Assembly (NCBI GenBank): GCA_030248135.1
Contig: JASANC010005818.1
Span: 62,001 to 126,000 of the forward strand
DNA length: 64,000 nt
From: Theristus sp. LFF4_11
Taxonomy: Eukaryota > Nematoda > Chromadorea > Monhysterida > Xyalidae
Direction of reading: 5' to 3'
In this document: in pieces, positions 21,546-33,700 of the stretch
Position numbering within the stretch: position 1 is the stretch's first letter
Layout of the letters: each line of letters starts with the position of its first letter
Made by a program: the position numbers and the translations under genes
The notes under the pieces: model-generated
Told to the model about the DNA's origin: nothing
What the model saw: the letters and a program-made list of their open reading frames with translations, nothing else
Databases searched by the model: none

Positions 21546-23861
21546 CCTGGGGGCACCAGTGATCTTAGCCCGATTTATGCTGTTGTGCTGTGCTGTCTGG
21601 TTGGTTTCTGGAAAACACGACGACGACGACGCTGGCTGGTTCCTTATCAAGCAAATGTTGAATGACTCGAATGTCGGTAGTGGTAGTTGGTTTGTCCTAT
21701 TCGTTCGTCGACGACCGGATCGGACCGGACCGAGTGATCCGCACCCGGACCCGACCCGACAACAAAATTGGGCAGCGGCAAATCAAACGTGGCACGAAAC
21801 AGGCAAGTCGTTCAAAATGAATAAAAATGGCTTGGTTTGATATTGAATTATATCATTGACTGATTGATGCTGCGGCCTGAAGAACTGCAATGCCACCAGC
21901 TTTTTGCGTATGCGCACCGTCCGATTCTGTCCCGGCCGGAAGAGGCTTCGGTTCGTTCGCATGCCAGGGCGTCTGTCGTCCGTGCTGGGTGAGATGAGAG
22001 CACCGATTGGACAAAGTGAAAAGTGAAAAGTGTGTGGCACAACGTGAATGGTGACACATTGAGACTAGGGTTAGGGGTAGGGTTGTTAAAAAAAACAAAA
22101 ATCGTCATTTTTGTTTTTTTTTTAAAATTTTTTTTTTTTTAAATTTCAAAAATCAAAGTTGTGCTAAATCAATCAGGGAGTCCGAAGAACCACATATGAT
22201 ATGCAAGCGCCTCCCGAATGACTCCCGTATGGCGGAACTTTGCATATTTTGTTTTGGTGACCTCAATTACCCCTTTTCCAAACCGTCACCATGCCTCTTC
22301 TTGTGTTTTGACCTCCAAAACGTCACTAATTGTCCCCAGCTAAGCTAATGCTAAAGTGAAGACAAACATACCGCCTTGAAATTCGATCAATTCTTCTGAT
22401 GGTGTCGCGACGACACGACACGAAGCAGCAACCAGACAACGTAGCGCTTGCAAACGGAGCAGCGAGCACAATCGGACGCTCTGCGAGGCGAATCGTCACC
22501 TTATCTGCATCGGAAATGGTAGGCTAAGCTTTGGGACGCTCAAAAACTTCATCGCAGATGTTGTCGAAGCCTAAAATCAGTCGGTAAAACGGCCCAAAAT
22601 CGACTGCTAAAGGTTTTACGAGGTATAATCAAAGAAAATTTTTGTTGAACTTTCGAAAAATTGTGCCAAAATTGAGGTTTTCAGAGCATATTAGAGGAAA
22701 ATTTTTCGAATTTTTTTTTTTAAAAAAAAAATCGGCATTTTTGTTTTTTTTTTAATCACTTTTTTTTTAAAAAAATTTCATTTTTGTTTAACAACCCTAG
22801 TTAGGGGCTTTGAAAAAAAAAATTTTTATTTTTTTTTCGTTAAAAAAAAAATTTGGATTTTTTTTCAAACTTAAAAACTTAACTTCAAAATTTTTCTTCT
22901 ACTTTGCTCTGAAAATTCGATTTATGGCATAATTTTTTGAAAATTCAAACCAAATTTTCTTCCCAACTTCTTTGTGTGCTTAGGTAAATGTCATTATTTG
23001 GTCATTTTGACCGACGTACTCCATGTTTTTCGATTTGGATGACTTCTAGATTCAATTTTTAGCGTTGAAATGACTTAACTGAATTGAAATATCGTTTCAG
23101 AAATCGTTTTCTTGCAACTTAGAACATGTTTTTCAGTCGGTAGGCCATGAGATGAACATAATATCTTGTTGATTGGCGTATGTTATAGGTCTACAATGGA
23201 GTTGTGCGATATATTGTTAAACAATTTGAGCGGAGATGTTGGTTAATACCACATCACACGACCGTTTTTCAGATACCCGATAACATGGCCACATGTTAAA
23301 ACTTGCGTGCTGAGCTAAACTAACGTGTTAAACTTGCGTCTGTCAGTTGCCCGCAACGTGATCGCGAAATCATGGTACGTGTTTTCGATACGATGATTTG
23401 AAGAGTGGGCTCTCGCCATGTGGCAGATAGCATAGCTGGTTGAACCTGAAAGTAAGTGTCTTGGGGGGGGGCGACCGGGTCGACAGGGGTTGCCGACTTA
23501 GCTACAGCAAACAGGAATTTTTGAACACAGTCAAATTTTGGTAATTTAATGGTAAAGAGGAACCACTAAGAACGGTTCAATATTCAAGTACACGTGAAAA
23601 ATTGCCCTGTTTTACTGTTGAAAATGCAACTTTCCCTCTATGAAATGGACATAATTTCAATAAAACACGATTTTCGCTCTTATAGTTTCCCGGATCGTTC
23701 TGAAAATAGTCTAGATGAACTCAGCTCGACGAGACGCTTCGAACGAACCTAACTTGTAAAAAAAAATTTTTTTTTTAAATTTTTTTTAATTAAAAAAAAA
23801 TCCGGATTTTTTTTTTCCCCTAATTCTAATTGAGACGCATCACTAGCAGATGAAATTTTGA

Positions 23862-25720
23862 ATGTCAAAAAAAGAAGGAAAATCGAAATCGAAAACGGGA
23901 AAACTGGTCGGACTTGTGCAGCGTTTTCGACGCTACTCCAATTCACTCACAATGCCACTCGATTTCCAGGACGACAGCAACAGTCTGCTGGACGATGTGC
24001 TAAAAGCCACTGAGAACATCTAATCAGAGTCCGTGTCGCCAACGTCAACGTGTGCACCGGCAGCACTCGCACCGAACGTTGCTGATCAGCAGCAAGCAAG
24101 CACATCAAACGCGCTGTCGATTGACAATGGTTGGTTGTGTCTGTGAAATTTGCAAATCATCCGTCTGTTTCATGCTGTGTGCAGTCATCAGAGTTTTCAA
24201 GTTGATTTACATTTCCGTGCGTGTTTGCACGTGAACGTGAAATTTCGGTTGTGTGTGTCAACGACAAGCGCTTTGTTCAGAGCACGTGACGTCATTTTGG
24301 TTTCCGGTCCGACACGGTTTGACAAAATCGGTGATTTTCTTGAGTTTCATTGCATTGTTGTTGCAGTGAACGGCAACATCGAGCGTGACGGTCATTATTA
24401 CGAGCGATGTGCGCAGGTGAGCCGGCACAAGCTCGAATCGCAGTGTCGCGACGCAGACGCCGTGTTGCACGCGGACACAGCCTCCGAGCAAGGCACGCAT
24501 TTGCTGCGTTTATTTTGTTGTTCTTGGGATTTTGGGCGATGTTTTCAGCCAGAAAAGCGTACCGAACGCCGTCGAGCAGGGCGTCCATCGAGTTTTCTCT
24601 GTCATTAAGTGCCTATACAATACACCCCTCGGCGGGGCTCGACCCCCCCCCCCGAACGCACAGACAAGAGTCTGACGCGCTATTATTACCAGGCCACGAG
24701 AGGAACTTATCCATCATTCCTAAGTTGTCGTTGTTGTTGTTGTTACTTTGGTCCATCATGTGTGTGTGTTTCGCAATTGAAGCAACAACTTTTAACTTTC
24801 AACTTTCAACTTTTGTTGAACAACTTCTGTTTTCTTCCGACGATCGTTCGCGCACTTTTAGCAGCCGGCTTCATTCGCCTGGCGGTTGGCAAGGCGCGTC
24901 TCCTGATGCGCAAGAAACTGACGAAATTCGAGCAGCTCGTCCAGAAGAAGCTGGTGAGTGGTTGGAAAGAACAGTGTTCTAGCTGGTGTGACTGTCATTT
25001 TCGGTTTGTCTTGTAAAAATGCACAGAAGCAGCGTGTGTTTCACGAACAATATTACCTTTTTTTGTGGCACACTTTGTTTGTTTGTTTTTTGTGCAGAAC
25101 CCAGTTGCGGACGACCCGTGTTCTGCGTTGCTGGGCGATCTAACGGGCTACTGGGACTTGTTGCAAATCGACCTGGCCGACGTGCTGGCCTGCTTCGATG
25201 TGGTTGATGAGTATCAGCGCAACAATTGGCAGGCATTTCCTGAAGGACAGGTGAGATTCTTGTGAATTTCCGAGGAAATTTCCTGGTTGACGAAATGACC
25301 ATTGTGTTCTTGTTTGTTTACTGAGATTTTCATCGAGAATGATTGGTGTCGGTTGCTTTTGCTATGTGTTTCGACGCAAAGGCTTCACGAAGAGATGAAA
25401 GTTTAGTTAGGGATAGTCAGGTCTTGGCAGAATCACCCAGTGGTTTTTTTAAGTTTATTGGTGGATCACATTTTGACAAATATGACTTCTAGAGCAACGT
25501 GTTCGGGTTCTTTGCACGTGTTTGGGGTTGAACCACCGGAGTTCAGCGCCTTCGGGTTTCTGAGACTGATTGGAAAGCTACAAATCAAATCAAAAAGACA
25601 CCAGCCCGCATTTCAGCTGCCGGAGATCGCAGCGGCGCAGTACTCGGCGCTGAACACGTCCGATACGGACTCGACCGACTCCTCGGTGAACAGCGCCCGT
25701 TCGCTGACGCCGTCGCCCAA
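23862..25720 (+). CDS. DLGAP/SAPAP-like scaffold, C-terminal (GKAP) region
   Basis: Disks-large-associated proteins link PSD-95-type scaffolds to Shank at synapses. Supported exons are 24367-24492, 24862-24953 and 25098-25250. In phase they give the GKAP domain: ERDGHYYERC, then AAGFIRLAVGKARLLMRKKL, then LTGYWDLLQIDLADVLACFD and RNNWQ. An upstream exon ends at 24129 in matching phase. Its frame is open from the ATG at 23862 except for a TAA at 24021; either that base is wrong, or the exon begins later at an AG near 24028. A further exon likely starts at 25617 (LPEIAAAQYS, S/T-rich), with a possible donor inside it. The intron 24493-24861 would be of the GC-AG type. The usual long N-terminus is not seen and may be absent or beyond the inverted repeat. 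Confidence 0.72.
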
Positions 25721-25990
25721 TCGCATTATTACTCTATCTTTGCACAGAGAAAGTTCACATATACAGTCCATCTGTAAAAGATATGCAACATGACGTCATG
25801 ACCAACCAATCAGCGCTGAGAATAGTTCATGACTAACCAGTCAGCGATGAGAATTACTACGACCAACCAATCAGCTAGTTGCGTATATTCGCAAGATAGA
25901 CTGTACATGCAACATGCAAATCGTCAGACAGAACTTCTCAGTAGCAAGAAAAACCCCAAAAAACCAATTCCATCTCCCGTTTTTGTGCAG

Positions 25991-26463
25991 GCCAACACGC
26001 GCGCAACTGGTCCGCAATCCTGCATGCGTGCACCGACGAAGCCGTTCGTTCCTCGATCGTCTGTCCACCTTGAACGCGCAACGATCGTGCAACGGTGGTG
26101 AAGAGTGAGTACTCAGAAGAACAAACAATTGAACGAGAGGTTTAAAAATCAACCAATTTGTATGGTGGTTCTCTGCACTTCGACCTGGCCAACGTATGCA
26201 GAAGAGGGTGGCATTATCCAGTGATGTGCCCCTCTTAAACCATTTGAGTAGAAAACTTGCTTTGGCTGACTGAGCAGTGCGTCTGATTTGGGTGTGAAAA
26301 TATTGAATTGAAATGAACCAAACCAATGCAGTTCAAATTAGAGATTGTTCAAGCTTAGCGATCCAGATTCCAGATCCACGTCGTCACCTTTCTTTCACCC
26401 CTCTCCCCTCTCTTCATCTTCTTATTCCAGATTAAAAAGCGGCGCGTCAATGCAGCGTTTCTG
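25991..26463 (+). CDS. Possible last exons of the DLGAP-like gene
   Basis: 25991-26104 has a strong acceptor (tttttgtgcag) and a gtgagt donor with an open frame between them. A second acceptor at about 26430 gives a short in-phase end at 26463. The join to the exon starting at 25617 is not resolved and no domain is recognisable, so this is a candidate only. Confidence 0.3.
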
Positions 26464-27580
26464 ACCGCTGGTGTCACCACGTATTTCATTCTAATTCGAC
26501 GGCGTTTTGTTTCGTACGCCCGTTTCATCCGTTTGCCGAGTTCTGTTGAGTTTTCTTTTGATTTTCGATTCAACTTCTACTTATTCAATATTAAGGTTTC
26601 TCACGATGAGTGAAATGCTTTGCGCTGTCGTTTTTGAAAGCTCACAATAATTATTTCTCTCTCTCACACAGATTCCCACATCCACACAAAGCCGATACTG
26701 GCGCGTGTCGGGTCTACCTACGGTGACAATATTTCTGTTCTCGGTGTTCTTGCTGTTTCTAACGTCTGTGTGGCCGGTATTACGCTACACGGATTCTTGT
26801 TTTTGGTTGATTTTTGTTGAATGTGATGATTAGGTTGTTTGTTTTTGTTTAAAACTGTGAATGCAACTGTGCCGCCATTGTTATTGATTGTTGATTGAAA
26901 AAAGATAAATAAAGTTGGCTTGTGAAATCGAAACGATTGCTTGCTAGTGCTACATTGTGCTTGTGCATTGCTCAGCAGAGAAACAACGTTCTGTTCGGAA
27001 GCGGCTTTTAAAATAATGTGTGTGTTGTGTTTAGAGAACAATAACACGAAAGTTGTCAGAATGACCTTGTCAGAATGAGTTTTTTGGACCTGCTTCGGTG
27101 CTTCCACTGATTTCGGAAAAGTAAAATACAATTCAAGAAACAATTTGAAGCAATGACGAATGAATGCGAATGAAAAAAAAATCAAAAAAGCGAGTGAACG
27201 TGAGTTCGTCTTCGTTTGCATTTTATCCTGGGCAACCACATTTTTCGTTTTTACTTGGTCAGAGTTCTGATTTGATTGTTTGGTTCCAGAAGTGAACACT
27301 GAAACCCAATCTGTCAGACTTTCTGTTTCCAGAAGAATAAAACAACATTGAAATTCTTAATGCCACCGCCGCAAGCAGATCCTCGTACACGAAATCTGTC
27401 TTAAACTTGAAGCCATTGCTTTGCACTCTGCTTTTTTGGCGTTGTTTGTTTCGTTTCTGCCTTTCTTGTGTGTTATGGTCGCGTGCACGTGCACTGTCAC
27501 CCAGACTCCGCCCCTCCTGTGTTATAGTGGAGTGGACCACCACCACCGTACATGTACTTTTAAATATGAAGCCGTACGAA
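26464..27580. other. Intergenic, no supported gene
   Basis: Short frames only. A stretch at 26670-26800 could encode a hydrophobic segment after a cacacag acceptor, but nothing links it to other exons. Confidence 0.4.
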
Positions 27581-27663
27581 AAAAAATGAGCATTTCTTTT
27601 TTTTTATTAAAAACTTTTGAAATTTTTTCTTTAATGTGCCCTGAAAATGCCGTTTTTGGCATA

Positions 27664-28114
27664 CCGTATTACCTCTATTAAACCCCCATGGGGGTTTATT
27701 TCTTCAGCGACTTCTGGGGGTGGGGGTTTATTTTTGGGGGGGGGGGATTATTTTTGGGGGGGGGTTTATTTGGAAACCATTTTTAGGGGTGGGCAAAATG
27801 GCAAAAATACCTTCCATGGCAGGAAGGAAGTCGCAGAAACTTCTACTTTTCACAGAGATTTCCTTTGGTAACAGCCTTTTGTAATGAAATTACCGCCAAC
27901 TCATCCCTTTGGGGCCTTTGGTAGCACAATTTCACCAATGTCACTGCATTCAGCCACTGAATTCGCTAGGTATGTGTTTCAAACAGGTTTCTAATAAACC
28001 CCCATGGGGGTTTATTTTTGGGGGGGGGGATTATTTGGAAACTTGTCGAGGGGGTGGGGGTTTATTTTGGGGGGGGGGTTTAATTTTGGGGGGGGGTTAA
28101 TAGAGGTAATACGG
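27664..28114. mobile_element. TA-target MITE with guanine-run interior
   Basis: Inverted ends CCGTATTACCTCTATTAA with TA on each side (27662-27663 and 28115-28116). Removing one TA and the element restores 'ggcataatttttcg', which is seen uninterrupted in related copies (for example near 22928). The interior repeats 'aaacccccatgggggttta' twice, plus long G runs. Confidence 0.88.
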
Positions 28115-28677
28115 TAATTTTTCGAAAGTTCAACAAAAATTTTCTTTGACTTTACCTTGTCACTTAGTCTTCAACGCTGCAGGTGGTATTCTGGATTGAT
28201 TTATCGACTGTTTTTAGCCTTGGTGAGTGATGATCGACTCGCGCATTGAAGTACTTGAGCGTCGCAAAGGCTAGTTCAACAAATTCCGATGCCGCTAAGG
28301 TGAGATAGAAGCAGAGAACTCACATTTACGCATCGTTTTTCAGGATCTCGAAAGGTCGAAATTGCACTGTCTGCCACTGCAAGCGTAACTTCGTTGGTTG
28401 CTCGTTGCTGTTTCGCCTCGTGTCGTCAGCATGATCACACCGGTTTGTTGTTGAACTTGTTTCCGTGTTATTTGAGGTGAATTGAGAGGCAAAACACGAG
28501 ACGTGTCCAGTGTCAGGTTTTGGGGGTGGGTGTCGCGTGACCCCCACCCCCCACGCGGAGGTCTCGGGTGCTCTTCGGTACTGCATGGTAACGGTTTTGG
28601 AAAGGGGTAATTGAGATTGAGAGGTCACCAAAACAAAATCTGCAAAGTTCCGCCACACGGGAACGGGACGGGGGGAC

Positions 28678-29207
28678 CAGTACCGTGGGCCCAAAAAAAT
28701 TTCGAAGGGGGGGTATGGTGCCGTGGGGGGGTGCCGACCAAAAAGTGAGGGGGGGTCCAAACTGTGGTAACATGAGGGTCCCATGGGGGGGTGCATTTTT
28801 TCAAAATTTTCTGTGGGGGGGGCACCCCCCCACCCCCCATAATATTTTTTCGCTTAAATTTTGAAGGAAAAACGCTAAATTTTGCTGCAAAATCTTTGAA
28901 ATTAGAATGAAGATGGTCAAGTTATCATATATTCAGCTTATATTATGGACTTTGTAGACAAAAAATCATGATTTTCGAAAAAAAATTTGGGGTGCGCAGA
29001 AAATTTTGTGGGGGGGGGTCTCCGCCAGACAAAATTTCATGGGGGTGTGGGGGGGGGGGGTGTCGGCCAAATTTTCGAGGGGGGGTCCGATGGAGGGGGG
29101 GGGTGCCCGATTTTAGGGGGGTGGCACGGTGCCCGTCACCCCCCCCCCACCCGACGGTCTCTGGTGCTCTGGGGGTGTACCCCCCATCCCCCCCGCCCAC
29201 GGTACTG
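28678..29207. mobile_element. hAT-like non-autonomous element, second copy
   Basis: Same ends (CAGTACCGTGGGC .. CCCACGGTACTG) and same interior order as 20434-20999. The flanks are gggggac-type on both sides, with one base of G-run slippage, compatible with an 8 bp target duplication. Confidence 0.85.
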
Positions 29208-29419
29208 GGGGGACGGGAGTAGGGTTGTTAAACAAAAATCAAATTTAAAAAAAAAGTGATTAAAAAAACAAAAATGCCAATTTTTTAAAAAAATCAAAAT
29301 TTTTTTCTCTAATATGCTCTGAAAACCTCAATTTTGGCACAATTTTTCAAAAGTTTAACAAAAATTTTCTATGATATTGACTCGTAAAACCGTCAGCAGT
29401 CCATTTTGGACCGTTTATT

Positions 29420-30736
29420 GTTTGGGGCAAGCAATTTGCTTTTATTTTTATCTCGAGAACCCGCTCGTATAGTAGATAGTAGATGTCCGTGCACCGTGCA
29501 GCAAAAAGAATTTTTTGTTTCCTCACCAATGATTAAAGTTATGGCTGATTGAATTCAATTTTTTGCAGTTATGGCTAATTGAAATTCAATTTTTTTAATT
29601 CAATGAGCTTTCTGAAATAATATTCTGCGCCTTCCAAATATTATGGACGTTGCTGCCTTGTGTGCGCTGCGGACGTGTGCTGGACACTGTTTTTTGCGGT
29701 TTCGTCCGGTAAGCGAAGACCACGGCGACCCCGGGCTCGTCTGTTCGACAAGTCGCCAGACCGCACAGTCTCAAAAATATTTTGTGTGCGAAGGGTGGTG
29801 GCAGCACGAAACATCAGCCAGCACTCGTTTTTAACAAATACCGTATGCCTGCTTTTGGGTAGGCTTGTGGCCACGCATATATGCGTAAAAACGTGCGTAC
29901 AGTGCGTTTGTTTAAACCTGTCTCTTTTAAGCAGACCGACCCACCAACCAATTTTTGGCCATCGACATTCCTCCACTGACGGTTTTCAAAAAATTGGGGC
30001 TGCCTACCACCCAGCTTTGTTTGTATGTGTTTATTTTTGTCTGGTTCACACTAAAAAGCTGCAGCAGCTGCATGTTGAAAAAAGCTAACCCATAGCAGAA
30101 ACCTGAAAAACATAATTCAAGCATCACCAAAAAAAACGACCGAAACCGATCTAGGAAACCAAAACCATTACCGACCGAAATCAAAAAAATAGAATTTTGA
30201 CAAATAAGGTACTGTGGCGTGTCTTATCATTATGAAATATCAAATTGATTGACTGTTTCTTTGTGGCGACAAAAAACGTCTTTTCATGACATGATGACAA
30301 AAATGAAAAATGTTGAGAAACCGGTTCGGAATTTTATTCACTGAGCTGTGTTGTGTTGGACGTGAAAACGTGTTGCTATCAGAACAGCCAGCCAGCATGT
30401 TTCAATGCACTGAGTTCAGTGTTTATTCAAGATATTTTTTTGTCGAAAAACAGATTTTGGCGGCTGTGTTTCTTTTGTTCGAAGTGATATCGTCACTTTT
30501 TGCTGATAAACCATCAAAAAACGCAACACATAAACGTTCCTCTGGTTACACGCTTTTGTAGTTTCCCGTTTTCATGTTCATGTTCTGTACATATCTTCTC
30601 AGTTATTCCACGTTGCCTCTTTCGTGTTGAATCGTTGTGCGCTTTCTGCGAAACACGTCTAACGTTGCTATTTGCTCAATTTTTTTGGTTTTATTTTCAA
30701 TGACGGTTTATGTAAAACTCTCTTTAGATCTCAGCC
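29420..30736. other. Intergenic, upstream of the acid phosphatase
   Basis: No domain-bearing frame. An ATG at 29643 opens 22 codons ending at a GTAAGC donor. It is not linked to anything and is not called. Confidence 0.4.
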
Positions 30737-33700
30737 ATGTTCAACGCTGCAGACAGTGATCGGTTGTTGGGCAGATTGAGCTGTTTCTGCATCTTCACCA
30801 CGAAATTTTATTGTTTTGCATTTTTGTTGCCAACAATTGGTTTTATAAGCGCTACACAGTCAGCAAACGATCGACTGATATTCAGTCACATCGTGAGTTG
30901 CTAAAATAAGAGGCATGGAATGCTGTAAACTTGTATCAAGTAAAGAAAAAATGTCTAATTTTTTAAATTTTAATTTAAGTGCTACACGCACAAAAAACGA
31001 TAACAAAACTTTAGATTTTCCGCCATGGCGATCGCGCTCCATCACACAACTATCCGAACGACCCTCACGGTGAATCAGTGTGGCCACGCGGATGGAGTCA
31101 ACTGACGACCGTATACTCATTCATCACCTCATTACCGTTTTACACAACAAATCAGTAACAACATTTCAATCTCATGCAAAACCACGCATACACTTTTGTT
31201 TCGTTTGCAGCTCGGCATGAATCAATCATACAATCTTGGTCGCTTCATTGCATCGGAGTATATTGAGCGCTTGAAACTGATCAGTATCAAATACGACCGA
31301 AACGAAGTTGGGGTTTTTTAAAAGACAACACAATTTTACACTCATTTGTTTTGACACAATAATATTCTCTTTTATATTTTGGTTCCGAGACTCAATGCGC
31401 GCATAGATAGGTAAACAGTTTCAGGCATGACACGCGAATTCAAAATTGGAAAAGTGATCCGAGTTTCCTTAGTAAGGCCGAATCACTTAGGTTGTTTTGA
31501 ATTGCCACATGAAGATTGAAACTGGCTTCCTTTCGACGTCTGCAAACGCATTGAGTTTCGTAAGCAAAAAAATGATTACACCAGCGACACTGTAGATTTA
31601 CGTGCGATCGACTGACCGTGACCGAGCCCTGGAAACGGCCAAGGCGATGCTCGCTGGTTTGTATCCGCCCAGTGGACAGGAAGTATTCCAACCAGGACTC
31701 GCGTGGCAACCAGTCGCCGTTCACTCATTCATGCCCGCCAGCCAAGATTTGGTTCACTGATAAAAACTCAACAAAACACTCAATTTTTTATGAGTTACAC
31801 AGTAAACCACAGGTTACTTAACAAATCAGAATTAGATGTAACTTTTCCTTCACCAAGAGCTATCCCTGTAAGGGCCGTTTATACCAGATGTACACTGTAT
31901 TTACAATGTAAACGGCACGGCACTGCACGTCACGTCACGTCACGACTCGTTCTTAGAACAAAAACTAGCAATGCGGCCCGGCCCCTCACGACGTCTCGTC
32001 TTATTTTTAGGATTTGCGCTTGTTTTAGGTGACGTGTCTGCATAGGTCAGGTATAAATGGGCCTTAAGTGCGACCAATGGTTGAGGTTTTTGTTGAGATT
32101 GTTGTATTTCTTACTGACGGTTACTTTTTGAGGTTAAAAATTGTTTTATAATTTTTATTTTTGTAGCTTCTGAAGCCAACCAGCGTTGACTGTCCTTTTT
32201 ATGATGACGACGTGAAAACTGCAGAGAAAGCCATCATTGAACAGTACAACCAGCAATACGCGGTAATATGCACATTATAAATTATTATCTTTTATTTTGG
32301 TCCCGAGACTTAATTCACGCATAGATAGGTTAACAGTTTTGAGCATGATGCGGGAATTAAAAATTGGTTACCAGCGCCACATGAAGATTAAAACTATTAT
32401 TAAAACTAAAAAATAGTTTCCTTTCCTGTACGTCTGGACACGCATTCATTGGCAGAATCAAAAGAAGTGATAATGCCAACAGCACTGTAGATTTACGTGC
32501 GAGCGACTGACCGTGATAGATAGATTGACAAACCGTTTAATGCATGACGCGGGTATTCAAAATTGGTAAAGTGATCCGAGTCTCCTAAATAGGACCGGTC
32601 ACCCAGGCGATTTAGAATTGCCACATAAAGATTGAAACTAGCTTCCTTTCTACGTCTGCTAAATTGACAGTACATGACATATCTTTTTTTAAACAGAAAT
32701 TTCACTTTCAGTTGCTCAGGTTTACAGTTCTTTTTGAAAGTGCAGGAATTTTTCGAATTCATCTCAAATCATTCGGGCTATCTAAATCAAGGTCGTTTGC
32801 TTGACGTTTCAACCGTGGACGAAATCGACACTGCATCGTTTCGAGAAGTGAAGACAACTTTTCTTTTGGAAGATTTTACCTTTCTTTTGAAAGATGCACA
32901 TGTTCGTACACCTGTTAATGCACTTATCGATTAGCATGCACAATCTCATGCACAAGATTTCTGTTAAACAAAAAAAACACTTTTTTCTGAAAACAATGCA
33001 GAGCAGCTGTTTTTTTAACTCCTGAAAATTGATGTTAATCTGAATTGATAAGTGCAGAGATTGGTGCATCTGCTCTGCATCAATAAGTGCACGAACATGT
33101 ACACAAACGTGTGCATCATCATGTGCCTTGTTTTTCCGCGTGGCGCAAACCTTCCTCTTGCGGTTCGGCCATACAAATAGAGACAAAACGCAAAGTTTTT
33201 TTCTTAACTTCAGTGTTGAGCGGTTCACAATTTCAGACCATTCATGGCCTACCACAACCGCCGTGGTTGATGCAACCCTGGAATGACACTGGCAAAACAG
33301 TTTATCAATTGCTGCGCGAAATGAAGAACGCCTTCGACGTTTTCGAAAAAACAAGGCCTGCTGCCCCGAAGTTGTTGGCTGGTATCAGCTTTTCTAGTCT
33401 TTTTTAGAAACAGACGCAAAGAAAGTGAGGAATGCTCTTGTTCTTTCCGTTGCTCTATTTTTGTGATATTTTATTTGGTTTTACTGTTTGATTGACAAAT
33501 CATATAATCTTGCTAAATTCAGGCTATCTGCTTGGTGATATCATTGAGCGCATGCAGCGCAAAGTGGCAGGCAATAGAATGAAAGGTGATGCCACAAGAT
33601 TGATGGTGTATTCGTCGGTGAGTTTTTAACCGTTTTTCTTCGCACCATTTTGTTTCCATTTCAATGTTGTTCACCATTCACAGCATGGGGGCACGCTCGC

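Larger units (their letters stand above)
18755..23831. repeat. Large inverted repeat, arms about 1.7 kb
   Basis: The left arm (18755-21082, including one 566 bp insertion) and right arm (about 22070-23831) are near-identical reverse complements. Matching pairs include 'tccggattttttttt' at both outer ends, 'ttaggttcgttcgaagcg' and 'ctgattgatttagcac'. The spacer of about 1 kb holds a SINE copy. Each arm joins two modules: an outer one with CTAGGGTTAGGGG-like ends, and an inner one with ends AGGGTTGTTAAA about 0.72 kb long (22078-22800 intact). The inner module recurs at 27.6-29.4 kb and at 47.4 kb. No coding frame of note lies in the arms. It separates the divergent ADAR and DLGAP-like genes. 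Confidence 0.9.
27590..29410. repeat. Diverged copy of the inverted-repeat inner module, hosting two MITEs
   Basis: Blocks at 27600-27661, 28115-28677 and 29220-29410 match the inner module of the 18.8-23.8 kb repeat ('gctctgaaaa', 'aatttttcgaaagttcaaca', 'aaaggggtaattgag'). They are interrupted by the TA-target element at 27664 and the hAT-like element at 28678. A truncated end of the same hAT-like family lies at about 28517-28582. Confidence 0.7.

Noticed and set aside
25539..25575. SINE-core-like 'ccggagtt..ccttcgggttt'
   Set aside because: The match is short and interrupted, with no head or tail.
29643..29708. ATG plus 22 codons followed by a GTAAGC donor
   Set aside because: No downstream exon in phase could be tied to it.
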